Source: Patiria pectinifera
Taxonomy: Eukaryota; Echinodermata; Asteroidea; Valvatida; Asterinidae
Direction: 5' to 3'
Assembly: GCA_029964075.1 (NCBI GenBank)
Contig: CM057133.1
Span: forward strand, 10,130,699-10,194,698
Length of the DNA: 64,000 nt
How positions within the stretch are numbered: position 1 is the stretch's first letter; every line of letters begins with the position of its first letter. The position numbers were made by a program, and so were the translations under genes. Below the pieces are notes generated by a model. That model was not told where the DNA came from. It ran no database searches and saw only the letters and a list, made by a program, of their open reading frames with translations. Shown here in pieces: positions 48,721 through 62,263 of the stretch.

Positions 48721-50582
48721 ATAGTCCGTGGGACGAGGCCTTTTTTCGCTTGCTACGCGGTCTGGTCCGCCGAATTTTATAAAACTTCACAAACGTGTAG
48801 ATTATGGTGTACCATATCGAAAAAACTTTGTTCCCCGATCCACAGTTGTTTGAGAATGAGAAAATCTGGGATAAAATTGCCGAAAATTCTACATGAGAAA
48901 AACATAAGAAACAGCGCCCTGTATTGACATAGCCAGAAACCTTTTTGTCTCGCAGTGGCCGTCCGAGATCGGGCCGTCTGTTCTTAATTGACGCGAGTAT
49001 TTTCATTGTTCTCGTACTCAAACGGCGGGAACATGACCCACGAACACTGCACTCGGAACAGGATCTCACACCTATCCGTCGGCGTTTGCAAGAATAATGA
49101 TATACCAGTGCCAAGAACAAGACCCGCCCGAATTCGGCCAATGAGTGCTTGCTAGTTGCTAGATGATACTGCTTTCATGTTATCTTCTAGAATTTTATTT
49201 ATTTATTATTTATCCTATAATTATTTCTTATCGGGATGCCAAAATATCTTCGTACGGTGTTGCCAAACATGACATTATCAAGTTTTAAATTTAAGATCGA
49301 ATGTTATGTATTAGCTACATAAACATCAAGTGGTGTGATAAAACCCCAGAATAATTTTGTGAACTCTTATCACAGGGTAACACGTTTCCAACAACATAGA
49401 AGTGCATGGCATCTGGTGGAGCATCTGAACTTCTAAAACATCTTTTTTTTTTAAAGGAAGCGGATGGGCCATTGGGTTTTTTTTGGTGGTTTTCACGGAA
49501 TGGATGGAGCAACAACAAAATATGAATCGGTTCTTAAAACAATATTCAAAATAATAAAAACGTTAAGACGGTTTCAGCTGGAAAAAATGCAGTTGTAATA
49601 TTGCCACTCAAAGCTTCCAAATCAGGGAATATAGATTATTTTTCTCTTTTTATAAAAGTTTGCAAACAGAAAGTGTGTCCTTCAATTAGATGAGAAATTG
49701 ATGCATGTTACAACAATTATGTAATCGGCCTGTGATGTACACAGGTGCTCATATAGCTCGTTTTGTCAGTTGAAAATAAACGAGTAATGCTCATTCAGTA
49801 CAGCTTGAACAAACTTACGCCTTCTATAATACCATTCTTCTTGTGCGGGTAAAAACTGTGGGTTAAATCCCCATCCACAAATAAATAAATAATTAAATAA
49901 ACGAAATGAAATTATATTATATTAAATAAATGTGTATTTCTTTTGGTGATTACTTAAACCACATTGCGCCTTGAATATATAAAAATACCAAAACAGTATT
50001 TGCAGTTATTGCCATCTTTATTTTTTGAGTGATTTTTTTTAAGTGTAATCAAATAAAATCAACTTTAGTACATGTATGAGAACTTGAGATGTAATTTTTG
50101 AGTGGTTTTGTAATAAGACGCTTCACCTTATCTGACACGTATATAATCCCTTATTCAAATACTGCGTCACTGCTATTGAAAGGGGGGAAGTCTGTTAAAA
50201 AAACTTCAATTATGGCAATTTTTCTAAGACAAACTAAATGACGTTAGATGAGATTCTTAGCAGGGGTACCGTTTAACTATATTTTAATGTAGTTAATACA
50301 TAACATTCGATCTTAAAACTTTATCATTTCAAGTTGGACCAACTGTAATGAAAAGGGTTTGGCATCCTGATGAGAAATAATAACACAAATCTAGAATATA
50401 ATGCATGTAATATGAAACTTGATTATAAAGTATTATCTGGCAAGCACTCATTGCGTTTCGTCCTGTTTGCAGGGCGGGGGGTACGAGCGAATCATTGCGT
50501 GTGAAAAGGTTTCTGACTGTGTCCATAGAGGGCGAACACCTCAAAAACTAAAGCGTTTTCGGCCTCTCGTCCCACGGACTAT
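48721..50582. mobile_element. candidate DNA transposon, TIR ATAGTCCGTGGGACGAG
   Basis: ATAGTCCGTGGGACGAG at 48721-48737 recurs inverted at 50566-50582; after a 2-bp indel both continue with GCC and a CGCTT, giving termini of about 30 bp. The flanks CCTT (left) and TTAAGG (right) extend the symmetry. A 140-codon minus-strand frame (49141-48719) lies inside but shows no recognisable domain. About 1.86 kb, likely non-autonomous. Confidence 0.55.
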
Positions 50583-50689
50583 TAAGGAGACATTTTGTCC
50601 TCCTTATACCTTGGGGAGACACCGGACACAGCTGCAATTTAGAGGCCGAATTTGCTGCTGCAAATAGGCCAGATCGATTGCAAAAAGAA

Positions 50690-53210
50690 GACGAAAAGAG
50701 GACCAAGAAGTTTTGTGATGACGTTCCGACTATCGTTTGAACATCTACTAGCATTCACATCAAAATTATTGTATGAAGAAAAACTATTTTACAATTATTT
50801 TCTCTAATCACAAACTTTGCATACTCATTCAGCGCTTGGCAAAGAAATGATGACGTATAAATACCATTGGGACCAAATCAAATTCCCCCACATTCCAAGA
50901 CTCAGCGGAAACCATGTCGCAATAGAAAGTATTTTGCAACAATAGGTGTCTGTGTTTACCTAGGGTACCTGGCGTTCTTTCTATTGAGCACCGTTCAATC
51001 ATAATCCATGCCCCTCCCCCTCCATCGATATTCAAATTTCAATCTACACGCTCGGCCAATGTTTGGTAACCATATTTGGTCTCAACTTTTCATCAGCCTG
51101 GGGTGTTCATATTGTGAACGGTATGCTTATTGAATAGATTTTGTTGAATAGACTTTGTAAGAAAACCAGTCCATTTCGCAATCGTTGTTTGGTTCTACGC
51201 GAAAAGGTTGGAGCAACGCTGATTACAGACCAATGTATTGTACATTTTAAAGTTTGGACTGTAAACTCTAATTTAGTGGACACAAAAATAAGTATTTCTT
51301 TTCGCGACCATAAACAAGCATTGGCTTTCTTATGAAAGAAAAAAAATAATGCATTATTAAAGCTGAAATTCCAAAGCGACACTTGTATTTAAGTAAAGAC
51401 GTAGGCCTGAAATGGGTCTGAGCAAAATCAAGATTTATATTCAAAAATTCATGGATTAAACAAATGCTGATATTATGACCTGCTGACTTTTTGAAAAATG
51501 CTATTACTCTTTGCCCTGATATTTCCTTGTTAAAGATGTGGCATTTTCGAATTTACCTCGAAAACCTTTTTTTTTCAATTGCTCTCTTCCTAGCAATATA
51601 AAAGTTTTCACTTGTGAATGAGACATCGATCGAAAAAAACCAGCAACTGTGTTAAGTTGTTGAATTATATCTTCGCAAAATTAGATTAGTTGGCTGTTGG
51701 CTGCAAGATGGAAAATCGGCTCTCTCAGGGCGGGTCATTATGTGTGCACAATCTAAGCTTTTTTTTAAATGATTGCAGACCCCTGAAATTGGAATAAAGT
51801 AGTTTTTTTCGTTTAAACAAAACATACAAACTGAAGAGTCGTTAGGAGACAATCATCCTTTTTTTGACAGGCATGATGAGGAATGCATCTTTAACTTATC
51901 AGATTATATGTATACCACTATAACTCCCCATTTTCTCCCCGATGTATTCTAATTCTCAAGACGCTGGATCAGCATTTGTCAGAGTTAGATTGTAAGTAAC
52001 CTACCTTGCTTCGTCTGATTTATTCTCTTCACAAGAGACGTTAAGAAGTCCTTCCAACACAGAAGTGTCAAACTACGTCACGGCGCTCAATCGCCAACCA
52101 ACTTCAACATGGGCAACACGACACAACCAGACAACTGTTCAGTTCACTGCAAGTACCGATCAAGTTCTCTTTCTGTTTTCTCCAGAACTGTTTTCTGTTC
52201 TCCAGAAATGTTGGTCTTTACTGACACAACCTCGATTTGGCAAGCTTAGACAATTTGAAGTTAGCCTCTGATTATTGAAGTCGTCCGGGTTGCAAGTTAT
52301 TCCAATCTCCGAAAGTTTTAACAAACGTCGACGTTCGAGGAGCTAATACCTTCGAGACAGTTCTTCCACCATAAAGTTGGAGGAAGGCTCAGGAATGTTA
52401 GCCCAAGGTATGGAGTCAGTTGTACATGTATTCAGTTTAGGGGCCGCACCCTTCGTGCACGAACGCTGGAGGTAAAATGGCGGGCACTTTACTTCCTCCA
52501 AACCTCTCCCAACCTGCTTCCTACCATTCAAACCATTCAATAGTGATCACTGTTTACACAGCGTACCAGGCAAGCGGGACAAGTTCAAGGGGGCGGGGCT
52601 TCCATCCATAACTTTCAGGGGACCAATAAATAAACGTAATCATGCATGCACTCTCTTTTATGAAGCCCCATAATTGTATCCTTGGGGCCTGTGGATGTTT
52701 TTTTTCGGCGCATGTATTGAAATTCGAAAGGGCATGCTAGGCTGATCGCTTTCAGTAGTATATTCTGGTATAACCCTACACTAAAATGACCTGGCATTTC
52801 ACTTGTAAAGTTTGAGAGTCTTTTTTTTACATGGAATTATTTAAGCAACCTTAAAAAACATCTTTGCTGTGAGTGGCAACCTAACAAAGCAAAAATCAGA
52901 TTATTTCCACAGCAGCTGTAAATATCGTGCAATTTTTTCGCTTTGTACAGGATGAGTAAAAAAAAAGAAACCCAATTGGTGCCCCCTATAATTTTTTTCA
53001 AAGAAGTACTGCATAGAGCGCTTTCCAGATCTATGATATGAAAGCCCGTTAGTAAACATTCTTTTAGTGAAAGAATCGCTCGAATCACTTATGTGCGTTT
53101 CCAGGTTTTAAACACAAACACCGTTTTATAACCTTGTCCACGGATCACATAAAGGTTCATGATTTTTCAGTACAAGTGAGACCATATTGTATCATATTGT
53201 AACTAAATGG
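50690..53210. repeat. direct duplication C, first copy
   Basis: Collinear with 56590-59090 (offset about 5.9 kb). Landmarks include gaagttttgtgat, acctagggtacctgg/acctagggcacctgg, ctacgtcacggcgctcaatc, and gggggcggggcttccatcc. A 68-codon frame at 52065 has a counterpart at 57943, differing by several substitutions and one 3-bp indel, but neither strand shows a known domain. Confidence 0.85.
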
Positions 53211-53639
53211 CTCAGTTTTCTTATTGCAAAATTTAACTTGTTTGAGAGGAATATTTTTTATGGACTTCTATATTTTTTTTAACCCTTATATCAACTTACA
53301 TTTGGAAGTTTTCGGACTCAGTGAACAACAATAAACTGATATTAGGCCCCCCAAAAATAATAATCGGTCTCTGGTCAGACCGAAGTTCCGGAATTGATGC
53401 GGCGACGCGGTTTTTTAAAATTATTATTATTGGTGTTTTTTTTTCAAGCTTGAATTGTACAGATAAGGTGGGTACTATTTTGCTTTCTCGTGTCCTCATT
53501 ATACATTGGTGTCCTCCATAATTTGCCTTGGTGCCCTTTATCATTTGCCTTGGTGCAATTTCCCCACTCCTTGGTGCTCCTTGGTACACAAATTTGAGGA
53601 GATGCGGCAATAGAGGGCGCTACTGTAGCTTCCGTGTTA
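53211..53639. other. insert between repeat copies, nothing coding
   Basis: It separates the end of duplication C from a third partial copy. It contains several CCTTGGTGC motifs (53527-53583) and one AGAGGGCGCT site at 53612-53621. Confidence 0.5.
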
Positions 53640-54245
53640 ATTTGAAGAAAAGCGGGGCTTCCATTCATAATTTTTAGGGGACCAATAAATAAACGTAGTC
53701 ATGCATGCACTCTCTTTTATGAAGCACCAATAATTGTTACCTTGGGGCCTGTGGATGTGTTTTTCGGTGCACGTAATGAAATTCAAAAGGGCAGCTTAGG
53801 CTGTGCGATTTAAGTAGTACAGGTATTATTTAGGCCTTTATAGAACCAAATGGCCTAACATTTCACTGGTGGAGTTTGAGAGTTTTATTTCCCCCTGGAA
53901 TTATTTTATCAATTTAAAAATCGGATAGCTAATATCCACATTTCCAAAAAAAAAATCAAAAAAAAATCAGCTGTGTGAATATCGTGCAATTCTACCGCTT
54001 TGTACTGGGTAAGTAAAACAAAAAAAGGAAACCCAAAGCGGTGCCCCCTAATTTCTCAAAAGAATGTCCGCATGTAGCGCTTCCCAAATCTAGGACAATT
54101 AGTAAGCTTTCTTTAAGTGAAAGAATCATTCAAATCGCTCATGGATTTTTCCAGTTATGGAATTTTGAACACAAACGGCGTTTTTTAACCTTGTCCACGG
54201 ATCACTTTTGAGGTACGTGATGTTTTAGTACAAGTGAAACCATGT
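53640..54245. repeat. third, partial copy of duplication C
   Basis: It matches 52595-53210 and 58475-59090, starting with GCGGGGCTTCCATTCATAA and passing through aataaataaacgta, tgcatgcactctctttta, and ccttgtccacggatcac. It is more diverged than the two large copies are from each other. Confidence 0.8.
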
Positions 54246-55600
54246 CCTATCCTGAAAAAGATATCAGAATAATCCCATAAGTCTCCGGGTAGCCAAGTAG
54301 AAGGCAGGGCAAAACTATAAACTCTGGCCATTGTAAAGCATGTTATTTTTACATTGGAAGTAGCAGGTTTTCAAAGAAATGTTATTATCATGGTTATGAG
54401 AGTGTTTTGATGTGTTTTTGGATATTCGAATAGTTTTCATTTTGCTGAAATATCACTAAGCTTTATTCTGATCTGTGGACAAGCTTAAAAAACAGTGTTT
54501 GTGTTCAAAATTCCATAACTGGAAAAGTGATTTTTCATAGTTGTTATACATTCCAAAGGAATGCATATTTCATGAACCCAAAATGATTGTGGCCAAAACG
54601 AACGAATTAAATGTGATGTATTCTCAAAATGCCTTATAGCAGACATGTGGTTGCTAAGGCAAAGCGTCTGCCGTAGTTAGGCAAAGCTTATCCGATTACG
54701 TACTTAGACGCTATAGTAGAGCAGTGAAAATCATGCACCACAAAAAAACGTGGCCTTTTGAACGTTGTTTTTCTCAGAAAATATGCACAGTATGATTGAA
54801 AAATTACATTATAACGGAGGAAGACATTCTGAGCTTCATGTCAGTGAAAAAAATCGCCGTCATCGATGCCGAAACGTCAGTACTAGTTACTGGTTTAGCC
54901 GACCTTCAAGTCTGGAAGAAATCGTTCGAAAAGTTCCCCAAATCTCTGTATTTATATCTATTTCTAGGAGTTTCTCAAAATTGTTATTTCACGAGCAGTT
55001 GAACACTTACATAATCCAAGTATATTCCGAATTTCAGCTTAATATGTTGTTAACGCTAGTGTTACAATTTGAACGATCTCCATTGAAAATTTCGACGACG
55101 ATTTCTGCCTACCCAAGTCACATGCATTGTTCAGCAAAGCGCCTTAGGCGCTACGGTTGACCGATTTCGGCTAAGCCATACAATATCGTATTGTAAATTA
55201 GCATATTCATTAGCGTCACTCGGCGTGTTTTGGCGTGGGTCTCGGTATCGACCAATGGAAGCCGGCAAAAAGGATGATATTTATCAATTAATAACTCGTG
55301 AAGGACGCTTTTCTCAACATTTTGACTGTACACCATAATAAAGAGGAACCTTATTAATATCCGTGAGGCTTGAAAAGATTGACAGCTATTGCAAACGTCA
55401 GTGTTACAACTTTCAATGATGCACGTCGCCAGGCTTTTTTTTTCAATTTCAACGAAAGTACAACGATTTTTAGCACATACTTGGATCATCATGAGGAAAG
55501 TAACCCTAAAAGTTGCATAAAAGATACGGTCTCCCAAACGGGAGAAATTAATTTTCAAAGATTTCGCCCGCCAACATGAACATGTATGTGCACATGCAGT
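54246..55600. other. unexplained region, open frames without domains
   Basis: Frames of 131 codons (54765-55160, plus) and 152 codons (55609-55151, minus) are among the longest in the last 17 kb, but neither has recognisable motifs, and a plus-strand shadow overlaps. It could be decayed transposon coding sequence. I see no reliable termini. Confidence 0.35.
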
Positions 55601-56480
55601 TTCATTCAAAATGAAGTGTTACGTAACCTTTAGAAATCGCCCTTCGCAACCGTATGACTAATAATGCTGGAGAAAACATCACAGATGTCAACGTTTTCTG
55701 GGGGATGCCCCCAGCAGGTCGTGCCCTCGGCCGCACACGTGAACTCCCCCCCATATCACCTACCGTTTCCTAAAAGCTAGATCCGCACCTGCACTTTCCC
55801 TATCTTCATTCATAGCTTATCCCAATACTACATTATTTCATGCATCATAAATGTCAAAGTTGTTATTTATTAACCACAAGTAGGTTAGCGTGAAGCAGGT
55901 CTTCGATCTCTACTATTATGTTAATGCGTTGGATCAAAGCTTTATGTGTCTAGCTGCTAAATGTTGTTGACGCCGGTATGGAAGTCTGGTATGCAATATC
56001 AAAGGAGTCCTGCCATGGTGCTTTGTACAAGTAAATATGCAGTATACGAAAATGGATAAATAATTGCTATTACCATTTTGTATAGAAGGCAATTGTCGTG
56101 ATTATATGCAATTACATGTAAATGGCGAAGATTCCTGTTGTCTATAAATGCCATCTTTGCAAAACTTAACACACATAGTACATCTTCGTAAACAACGGCA
56201 ATCGTGGACCCCCTGTTGTCCCCAATCATCATTCTTTTGTTTGTACTCTAATTAGCAACAGCTCTAATTAGTTTTATGCACGAATTTCAATCGTGGACGT
56301 TCGGTCAATCGTGGACGTACTTTTGTCCTATAGGTCCACGATTGCCGGTGTTAAAGGTCAAAGTCAGCTACTGCCACATTAGTTGTTAGGTTAAGGTTCA
56401 TGAATGATGTTTAATAGTAACTGTTTCCTATATAAAACACAATATTGACATTTGGACACCAAAAAATTACTTAATTATAG
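55600..56480. repeat. diverged copy of the 21950-22380 repeat, with an R3-like tail
   Basis: It shares ataatgctggagaaaac, the C-rich tract, a CTAGATCCGCACCTG end, taaccacaagtagg, and ggaagtctggta with 21970-22380. After the foldback at 56196-56347 it shows the R3 phrase tactgccacattagttg and caatattgacatttgga. Confidence 0.7.
56196..56347. repeat. small foldback with 15-bp perfect inverted ends
   Basis: CGGCAATCGTGGACC at 56196-56210 is perfectly inverted at 56333-56347. Two further direct copies of TCAATCGTGGACGT lie inside, near 56287 and 56305. At 152 bp it looks like a short MITE, though no target duplication is evident. Confidence 0.65.
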
Positions 56481-56589
56481 AAAAAGCTGATGGAACTGTG
56501 GTAAGTCAACGATGGCTGCGACTAAGCCTATAGTGAGATCGGTTGCATCGTCGGTTACCAACTGCAGCGCGCAATATAATATACAGCAG

Positions 56590-59090
56590 GGAGCCATGCA
56601 GGACCCAGAAGTTTTGTGATAGCGTTCTGACTATCGTTTGAACATTCTACTAACCTTAATAGTTTAGTGACACATTAAGATTATATAGATTACATAAGGT
56701 TTGCATTTTTCTATGAAGATCTCGAATCCCAAACTTTGTATACTCAGTCAGCGTTCGGCAATCAAATGATGACTTAAAATACCTATGGGACCAAATCAAA
56801 TTTCCCCACATTCTAAGATCCGGCTGAATTCATGTCGCAATAGAAAACTATTTAGCTACCAACAATAGGTGTCTGTGTTTACCTAGGGCACCTGGGGCTC
56901 TTTCTATCGAGCACCGTTCAATCGTAACCCCATGCCCCGCCCCTTTCATTGGTATTCAAATTTTCAATCTACATACTTGGCAACTATTTTGTGACCATAT
57001 TTGGTCACAATTTATCATCGTCCCGGGGTTTTCATAATGGCCCGGGATGCCTATTGAATAGCCTTTGTTGAGAAAAGTAGTTCGTATCGCAATCGTCGTT
57101 TGGTTGAACGCGAAAAGTTTTGAACAACGCTGATTGCAGACATATGTAGTTTAATTCGTACGTTGTAAAGTTTTACTGTAAACTCCAATTCATTGGACAC
57201 AAAAATAAGTATTTCCAATTAAAATGACCGCGACCATATACAAGCATTGGCTTTCTTATAAAAGACAAACATGATGGATAAATAAAAGCTGAAATTCCTA
57301 AGCGACACTTCTATTAAAGTAAAGAAGTATTAAGGCCTGAACTGGGTCCGTGCAAAATCAAGAATTATATTCATGGATTAAACAAAAGCGGATATATGAC
57401 CTGCTGACGTTTTGAAAAATGCTATTACTCTTTGCCCTGATATTTCCTTGTTAAAGATGTGCCATTTTCGAGTATCACTCGATAAACAGATTTTTTTCCA
57501 ATTGCTATTTTCCTAACAATGTAAAAGTTTTCACTTGTGAATGAGACATCGAACGAAAACGCCCACCAACTTTGAGTTGTTGAATTATTTCTTCGCAAAA
57601 TAAGATTAGTCGGCTGCCAGACAAAACTTCGGCTCTTTTCAAAGGTTTGCAGACCCCTGAAATTGGTATAGAGTATAGTTCTTATCCTTTAAACAAAACA
57701 TACAAATTGAAAAGTCGTTAGGAGACAAACAATCCTTTTTGTTGTTGGGCATAATGGGGAATGCATCTTTAACATATCAGATTACTCGTTTTCCAAAATA
57801 AGTCCCCATTTACTCCTTGATGTATTCTAATTCTCAAGACGCTGGATCAGCATTTGTCAGAGTTAGACTGTAAGTAACCTACCTTGCTTCGTCTGATTTA
57901 TTCTCTTCACAAGAGACCCTGAGAAGTTCCTCCAACACAGAGGTGTCCAACTACGTCACGGCGCTCAATCGCCAACCAAATGCAGCATGGACAACACGAC
58001 ACAGCCCAACTGTTCAGTTCACTGTGAGTACCGATCAAGTTATCTTTCTGTTTTCTCCAGAACTGTTTTCTGTTCTCCAGAAATGTTGGTCTTTACTGAC
58101 ACAACCTCGATTTGGCAAGCTTAGACAATTTGAAGTTGGCCTCTGATTATTAAAGCAGTCCGGGTTATTCCGATCTCCGAAAGTTTTAGGAAACGTCGAC
58201 GTTCGAGGAGCTAATACCTTCGAGACAGTTCTTCCACCATAAAGTTGGAGAAAGGCTCAGGAATTTTAGCCCAAGGTATGGAGTCAGTTGTACATGTATT
58301 CAGTTTAGGGGCCGCACCCTTCGTGCACGAACGCTGGAGGTAAAATGGCGGGCACTTTACTTCCTCCAAACCTCTCCCAACCAGCACCCTACTGTAGGGA
58401 ACCATTCAAACCATTCAAAAGTGATCACTGTTTACACAGCGTACCAGGCAAGCGGGACAAGTTCAAGGGGGCGGGGCTTCCATCCATAACTTTCAGGGGA
58501 CCAATAAATAAACGTAATCATGCATGCACTCTCTTTTATGAAGCCCCCATAATTGTAAGCTTGGGGCCTGTGGATGTGTTTTTCAGTGCATGTGTTGAAA
58601 TTCGAAAGGGCATGCTAGGCTGATCGCTTTCAGTAGTATATTCTGGTATAACCCTACACTAAAATGACCTGGCATTTCACTTGTAAAGTTTGAGAGTCTT
58701 TTTTTTACATGGAATTATTTTAGCAACCTTAAAAACATCTTTGCTGGAGTGGCAACCTAACAAAGCAAAAATCAGATAGCTTATTTCCACAGCAGCTGTA
58801 AATATCGTGCAATTTTACCGCTTTGTACAGGGTGAGTAAAAAAAGAAACCCAATTGGTGCCCCCTATTTCTTTTAAAAAAGAAATACTGCACAGAGCGCT
58901 TTCCAGATCTATGATATGAAAGCCCATTAGTAAACATTCTTTTAGTGAAAGAATCGCTCAAATCGCTTATGTGCTTTTCCAGGTTTTGAACACAAACACC
59001 GTTTTATAACCTTGTCCACGGATCACAAAAGGTTCATGATTTTTCAGTACAAGTGAGACCATATTGTATCCTATTGTAACTAAACGGCTG
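56590..59090. repeat. direct duplication C, second copy
   Basis: See 50690-53210. Both copies share the GC-box-like GGGGGCGGGGC next to GACCAATAAATAAACG, which could act as a promoter, though no transcript unit can be assigned. Confidence 0.85.
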
Positions 59091-61440
59091 AGTTTTCTAG
59101 CCCGCAAATTACTTAGATGGCATTTTAAAAATTCTAGTAGCAATGAATGCACTAAAGGTTTACTGATGCATATCCCAGCAAAACAAAGGAATTGCCCTAT
59201 AAGATGGCTGCTAAGCAAAAGGTCTTTCAAGAAGGAGCGATATACATGTACATGGAGTTCGATGTTGAAATGAGGGGGATTTTATTGTAGCCTGTTGCAA
59301 ACATAAGAATACCTATATGTTGGGCAGCAGTTTACGGTAAATCACTGAATATTATTATTCTGTACAAAACAGAAAATCGTTTCAGTGGGGAGTGTGAGGT
59401 GGAGGGGATGTTGTTCATTTTCACTAGAAAGCGATAGGTTTTTTTTTCAAAGGAAATGACTTTAAACTTACAGCAACATAGCCTACTTTTGTGCTCCAAA
59501 AGTGCGCAATAGTAAGTTGTGGTGTAAAAATAATATTTCAGGGTGAAAACTTCGGCTTGATAATAAACGAACTTTTTTGTATGAAACAAAGAAAATATGG
59601 CAGAACAAGATATACAGTATCTCTAATAACAGTTTATTGATGTTTATTAAATCCGAAAACTTCCAGATGTAAGTTATAAAAAATACAGAAGTTCATTAAA
59701 AATATTTCTGTCATACAAGCTAAATTTTACAATAAGCATTAAAAATATTTATAAATGTAAACATTATTGCATAGGTACTCTAGTGTTTCCTTACATCAAA
59801 TCCAGAAATGTGTGACTTTTTCTGGATTAACATCCCCCCCCAAAAAAAAATGAATGAAAAAAGAAAATCAACAAGTGCTAATATAGAAAATCCATACATT
59901 CATAATAATTGGTTATTTACATTAAACTCCGACAAATATGATCATGGTTAAAACAATTCACGAGACAATAACATTGAAATGTTATACGTGTACAAACTTG
60001 GTGAAATCAAGTTGAAGTTTTCTTATTCAACTGAAAGTTAGTTAGTATTGAGGGAGTGAGAAAGATGCATAATAATGTGCAAACGAGGGAATAATGTTGA
60101 CCCTAAGCCATGCAATCATAATGGAATTCATCACATTAATCACATTTTATGTATCAATTAAGTTCTCTAACACAGTCGGTTGTTGTTACAAAAAAATTCA
60201 AGAAAATTATAAAATGGTATATGAAAAAAGAAAAAAAACAACATGGATGCAATTCTACAGAATTGATCTGTCAATAAAACGAATAAAAGGTATAGCTTCG
60301 TGTTTTTGTTTAACGATATACACCCCAAAAAAAACCCAACTATAAACGTAACAGTTTTTGAAAACTGAACTTTTCCTGATTGCCACTATAGAGATGCTTA
60401 ATCAAATAGGTCATAAAAATAACTTGAAGAGAATATCACATCGTTTCACCATTTTACAAGTACTCAGGTCCAAAAGAATGGTGGAAACTTCGGAATTCAA
60501 ACCTACATTTCATAATAAATGGTTAATTAAATTAAACTTCGACAGATATGACAATGGTTGAACAGTTCAGGATGCACACACTTTCCAATTTTATACAAAC
60601 TTGGTGACATAAAGCTGCGGTTGTCTTATTCACCTTAAAGTTAGTGAGTATTAGGCTACACTCGGAATAGATGGAAACATTTGTTTCAGTTACAAGTCAG
60701 GTAGAAAAGAAACAGTTGTAAATACATGTACCATAAATAATATCTGCGAGTTTATCTGAGAAAATTAACCTCGTTCCTTTCATCAGCCGTTATATACAAT
60801 AACCGTAAATTAATTTAAAAAAAAATCAATAATCGTACAGGCAATGTGCAATATTAACAATGTCGTATGATTGTATACGTACAGATAAAGACCTGTTTCT
60901 TAAGCTAAACTTTTCTTGCATCAGTTGGTCAACAAGCAAAAAAAAAAAAAACTCTGTGTATAAAAGTGCCGTTAATTTCTTAGGCAATTTCGACAGATTT
61001 TCCCAAACTATGCACAGAAAGAGTACAATGATTGGAATCTGAGCCAGTGTTTGCAGTAATGGGTTGGATGTTATACACTCTAGTTTGCTGTACTAGTCAT
61101 CCAGACACTTTAGGTTGCCATGCATACAGTCACAAGACAGTGTAGTTCGATGAACTCTCAAAGTATTTTACAGTCAAACAACATTAGAACGATCAAACGA
61201 TAACGATAAGCGAATATGTGATTTGCAAATAAATAAAATAGGGGGCCTAATTAAGCGACAAAGAAGCGACCAGCACAAAACCAAAATGGCACTTCTTACA
61301 CAGCTAAATCAAAGTGATCCTTACTCAGCAGACCGTGGAGGCAATCATCAGTTCAGTTTGTGGCCACAAACTACTACAATTCTCCTAAAACGAAGTGATT
61401 TCTTACAATAATTATTCACAAATTAACAAGCGACATGTCT
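59091..61440. other. AT-rich region, nothing recognised
   Basis: Only short frames are present, none with splice support or domains. Some phrases recur (for example ggttatttacattaaactccgac near 59912 and ggttaattaaattaaacttcgac near 60521), suggesting an old internal duplication of about 600 bp. Confidence 0.5.
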
Positions 61441-62240
61441 CGTTTCACTTCCGTGCTCGTTGCTTGGTTTCTAAAAACAGCGCCCTCCATCGGCACTTAC
61501 AAGAATGTAAACAAACGTTCATTCATAAATTTTCTGTCCGGAACAGTGTGTGTAAAACGAGCGTGGAATATGTCGTTATGGAATGCACATAAACCGTTGT
61601 CGAGGAAATGACGTCCGTTGTCGAGGAGGTGTCGTCACTTTATGCAAATTTGGAATTAGCATATCGATATTCACATAATGCAGCGAGCCTTGGATACTCT
61701 CTCTCCTCCTTGACTATGGGACTGACCCCTGAATGTCAACTTCTCTCAGTTATATAACAGCGCCCTCTATTAAAAAGATATGGCCGATCAAATTTATCAG
61801 TGTCTATTTGGCATCGTCTTTAATATTATTTTAGAATGCAAGTCTCTCTCCCGTGTTCTTCTGACCAGGTGATAGGTCAGTGCTACTTGATGTCAGTCAC
61901 CCAGCCCAGATTGAAAGATTTTGAATATTTAATGATCATTTCCCGGGTGGCTTCTGTTCACACCTTCAGTTCAGCACCTCAGTGACGGGAGACCAGTTTA
62001 TACTCCTTCCTTCAAACTTGAACTGCATGCGTCGTTCTCATCTTGATTGTAACTAGATACTCTCGTCTCACAAGTAGGTGTCATGAAAAGGATGGCGTTT
62101 GAAGTAGGTCCTTTGTCAAATGGTCCTCTTGTGGTTGACTGTCTAGTTAATAGAGATTCTTTTTGCAAAAAGGTGAATAACCTCAGAACGCGGAGAGCAG
62201 ATAAATGTACAGAAAAAAACGCGGGAAACACGGTTTCTTA
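61441..62240. promoter_or_regulatory. candidate regulatory region
   Basis: It contains two AGCGCCCTC(C/T) sites (61479 and 61759), a tandem pair CCGTTGTCGAGGA at about 61592 and 61613, and an octamer ATGCAAAT near 61634, typical of POU-factor sites. No gene start can be tied to it. Tentative. Confidence 0.3.
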
Positions 62241-62263
62241 ATCGTTCTCTTAGATGCTTAGCA

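Noticed and set aside
48719..49141. 140-codon minus-strand frame as a gene
   Set aside because: Lies inside the candidate transposon, no recognised motif, frames on the other strand equally open.
50473..50667. Candidate exon after tttgcag, ending ICCCK
   Set aside because: Overlaps the right terminus of the 48721-50582 element; no partner exon and no known domain.
54765..55609. 131- and 152-codon frames on opposite strands
   Set aside because: No motif, no splice or paralogue support; kept only as an unexplained region.
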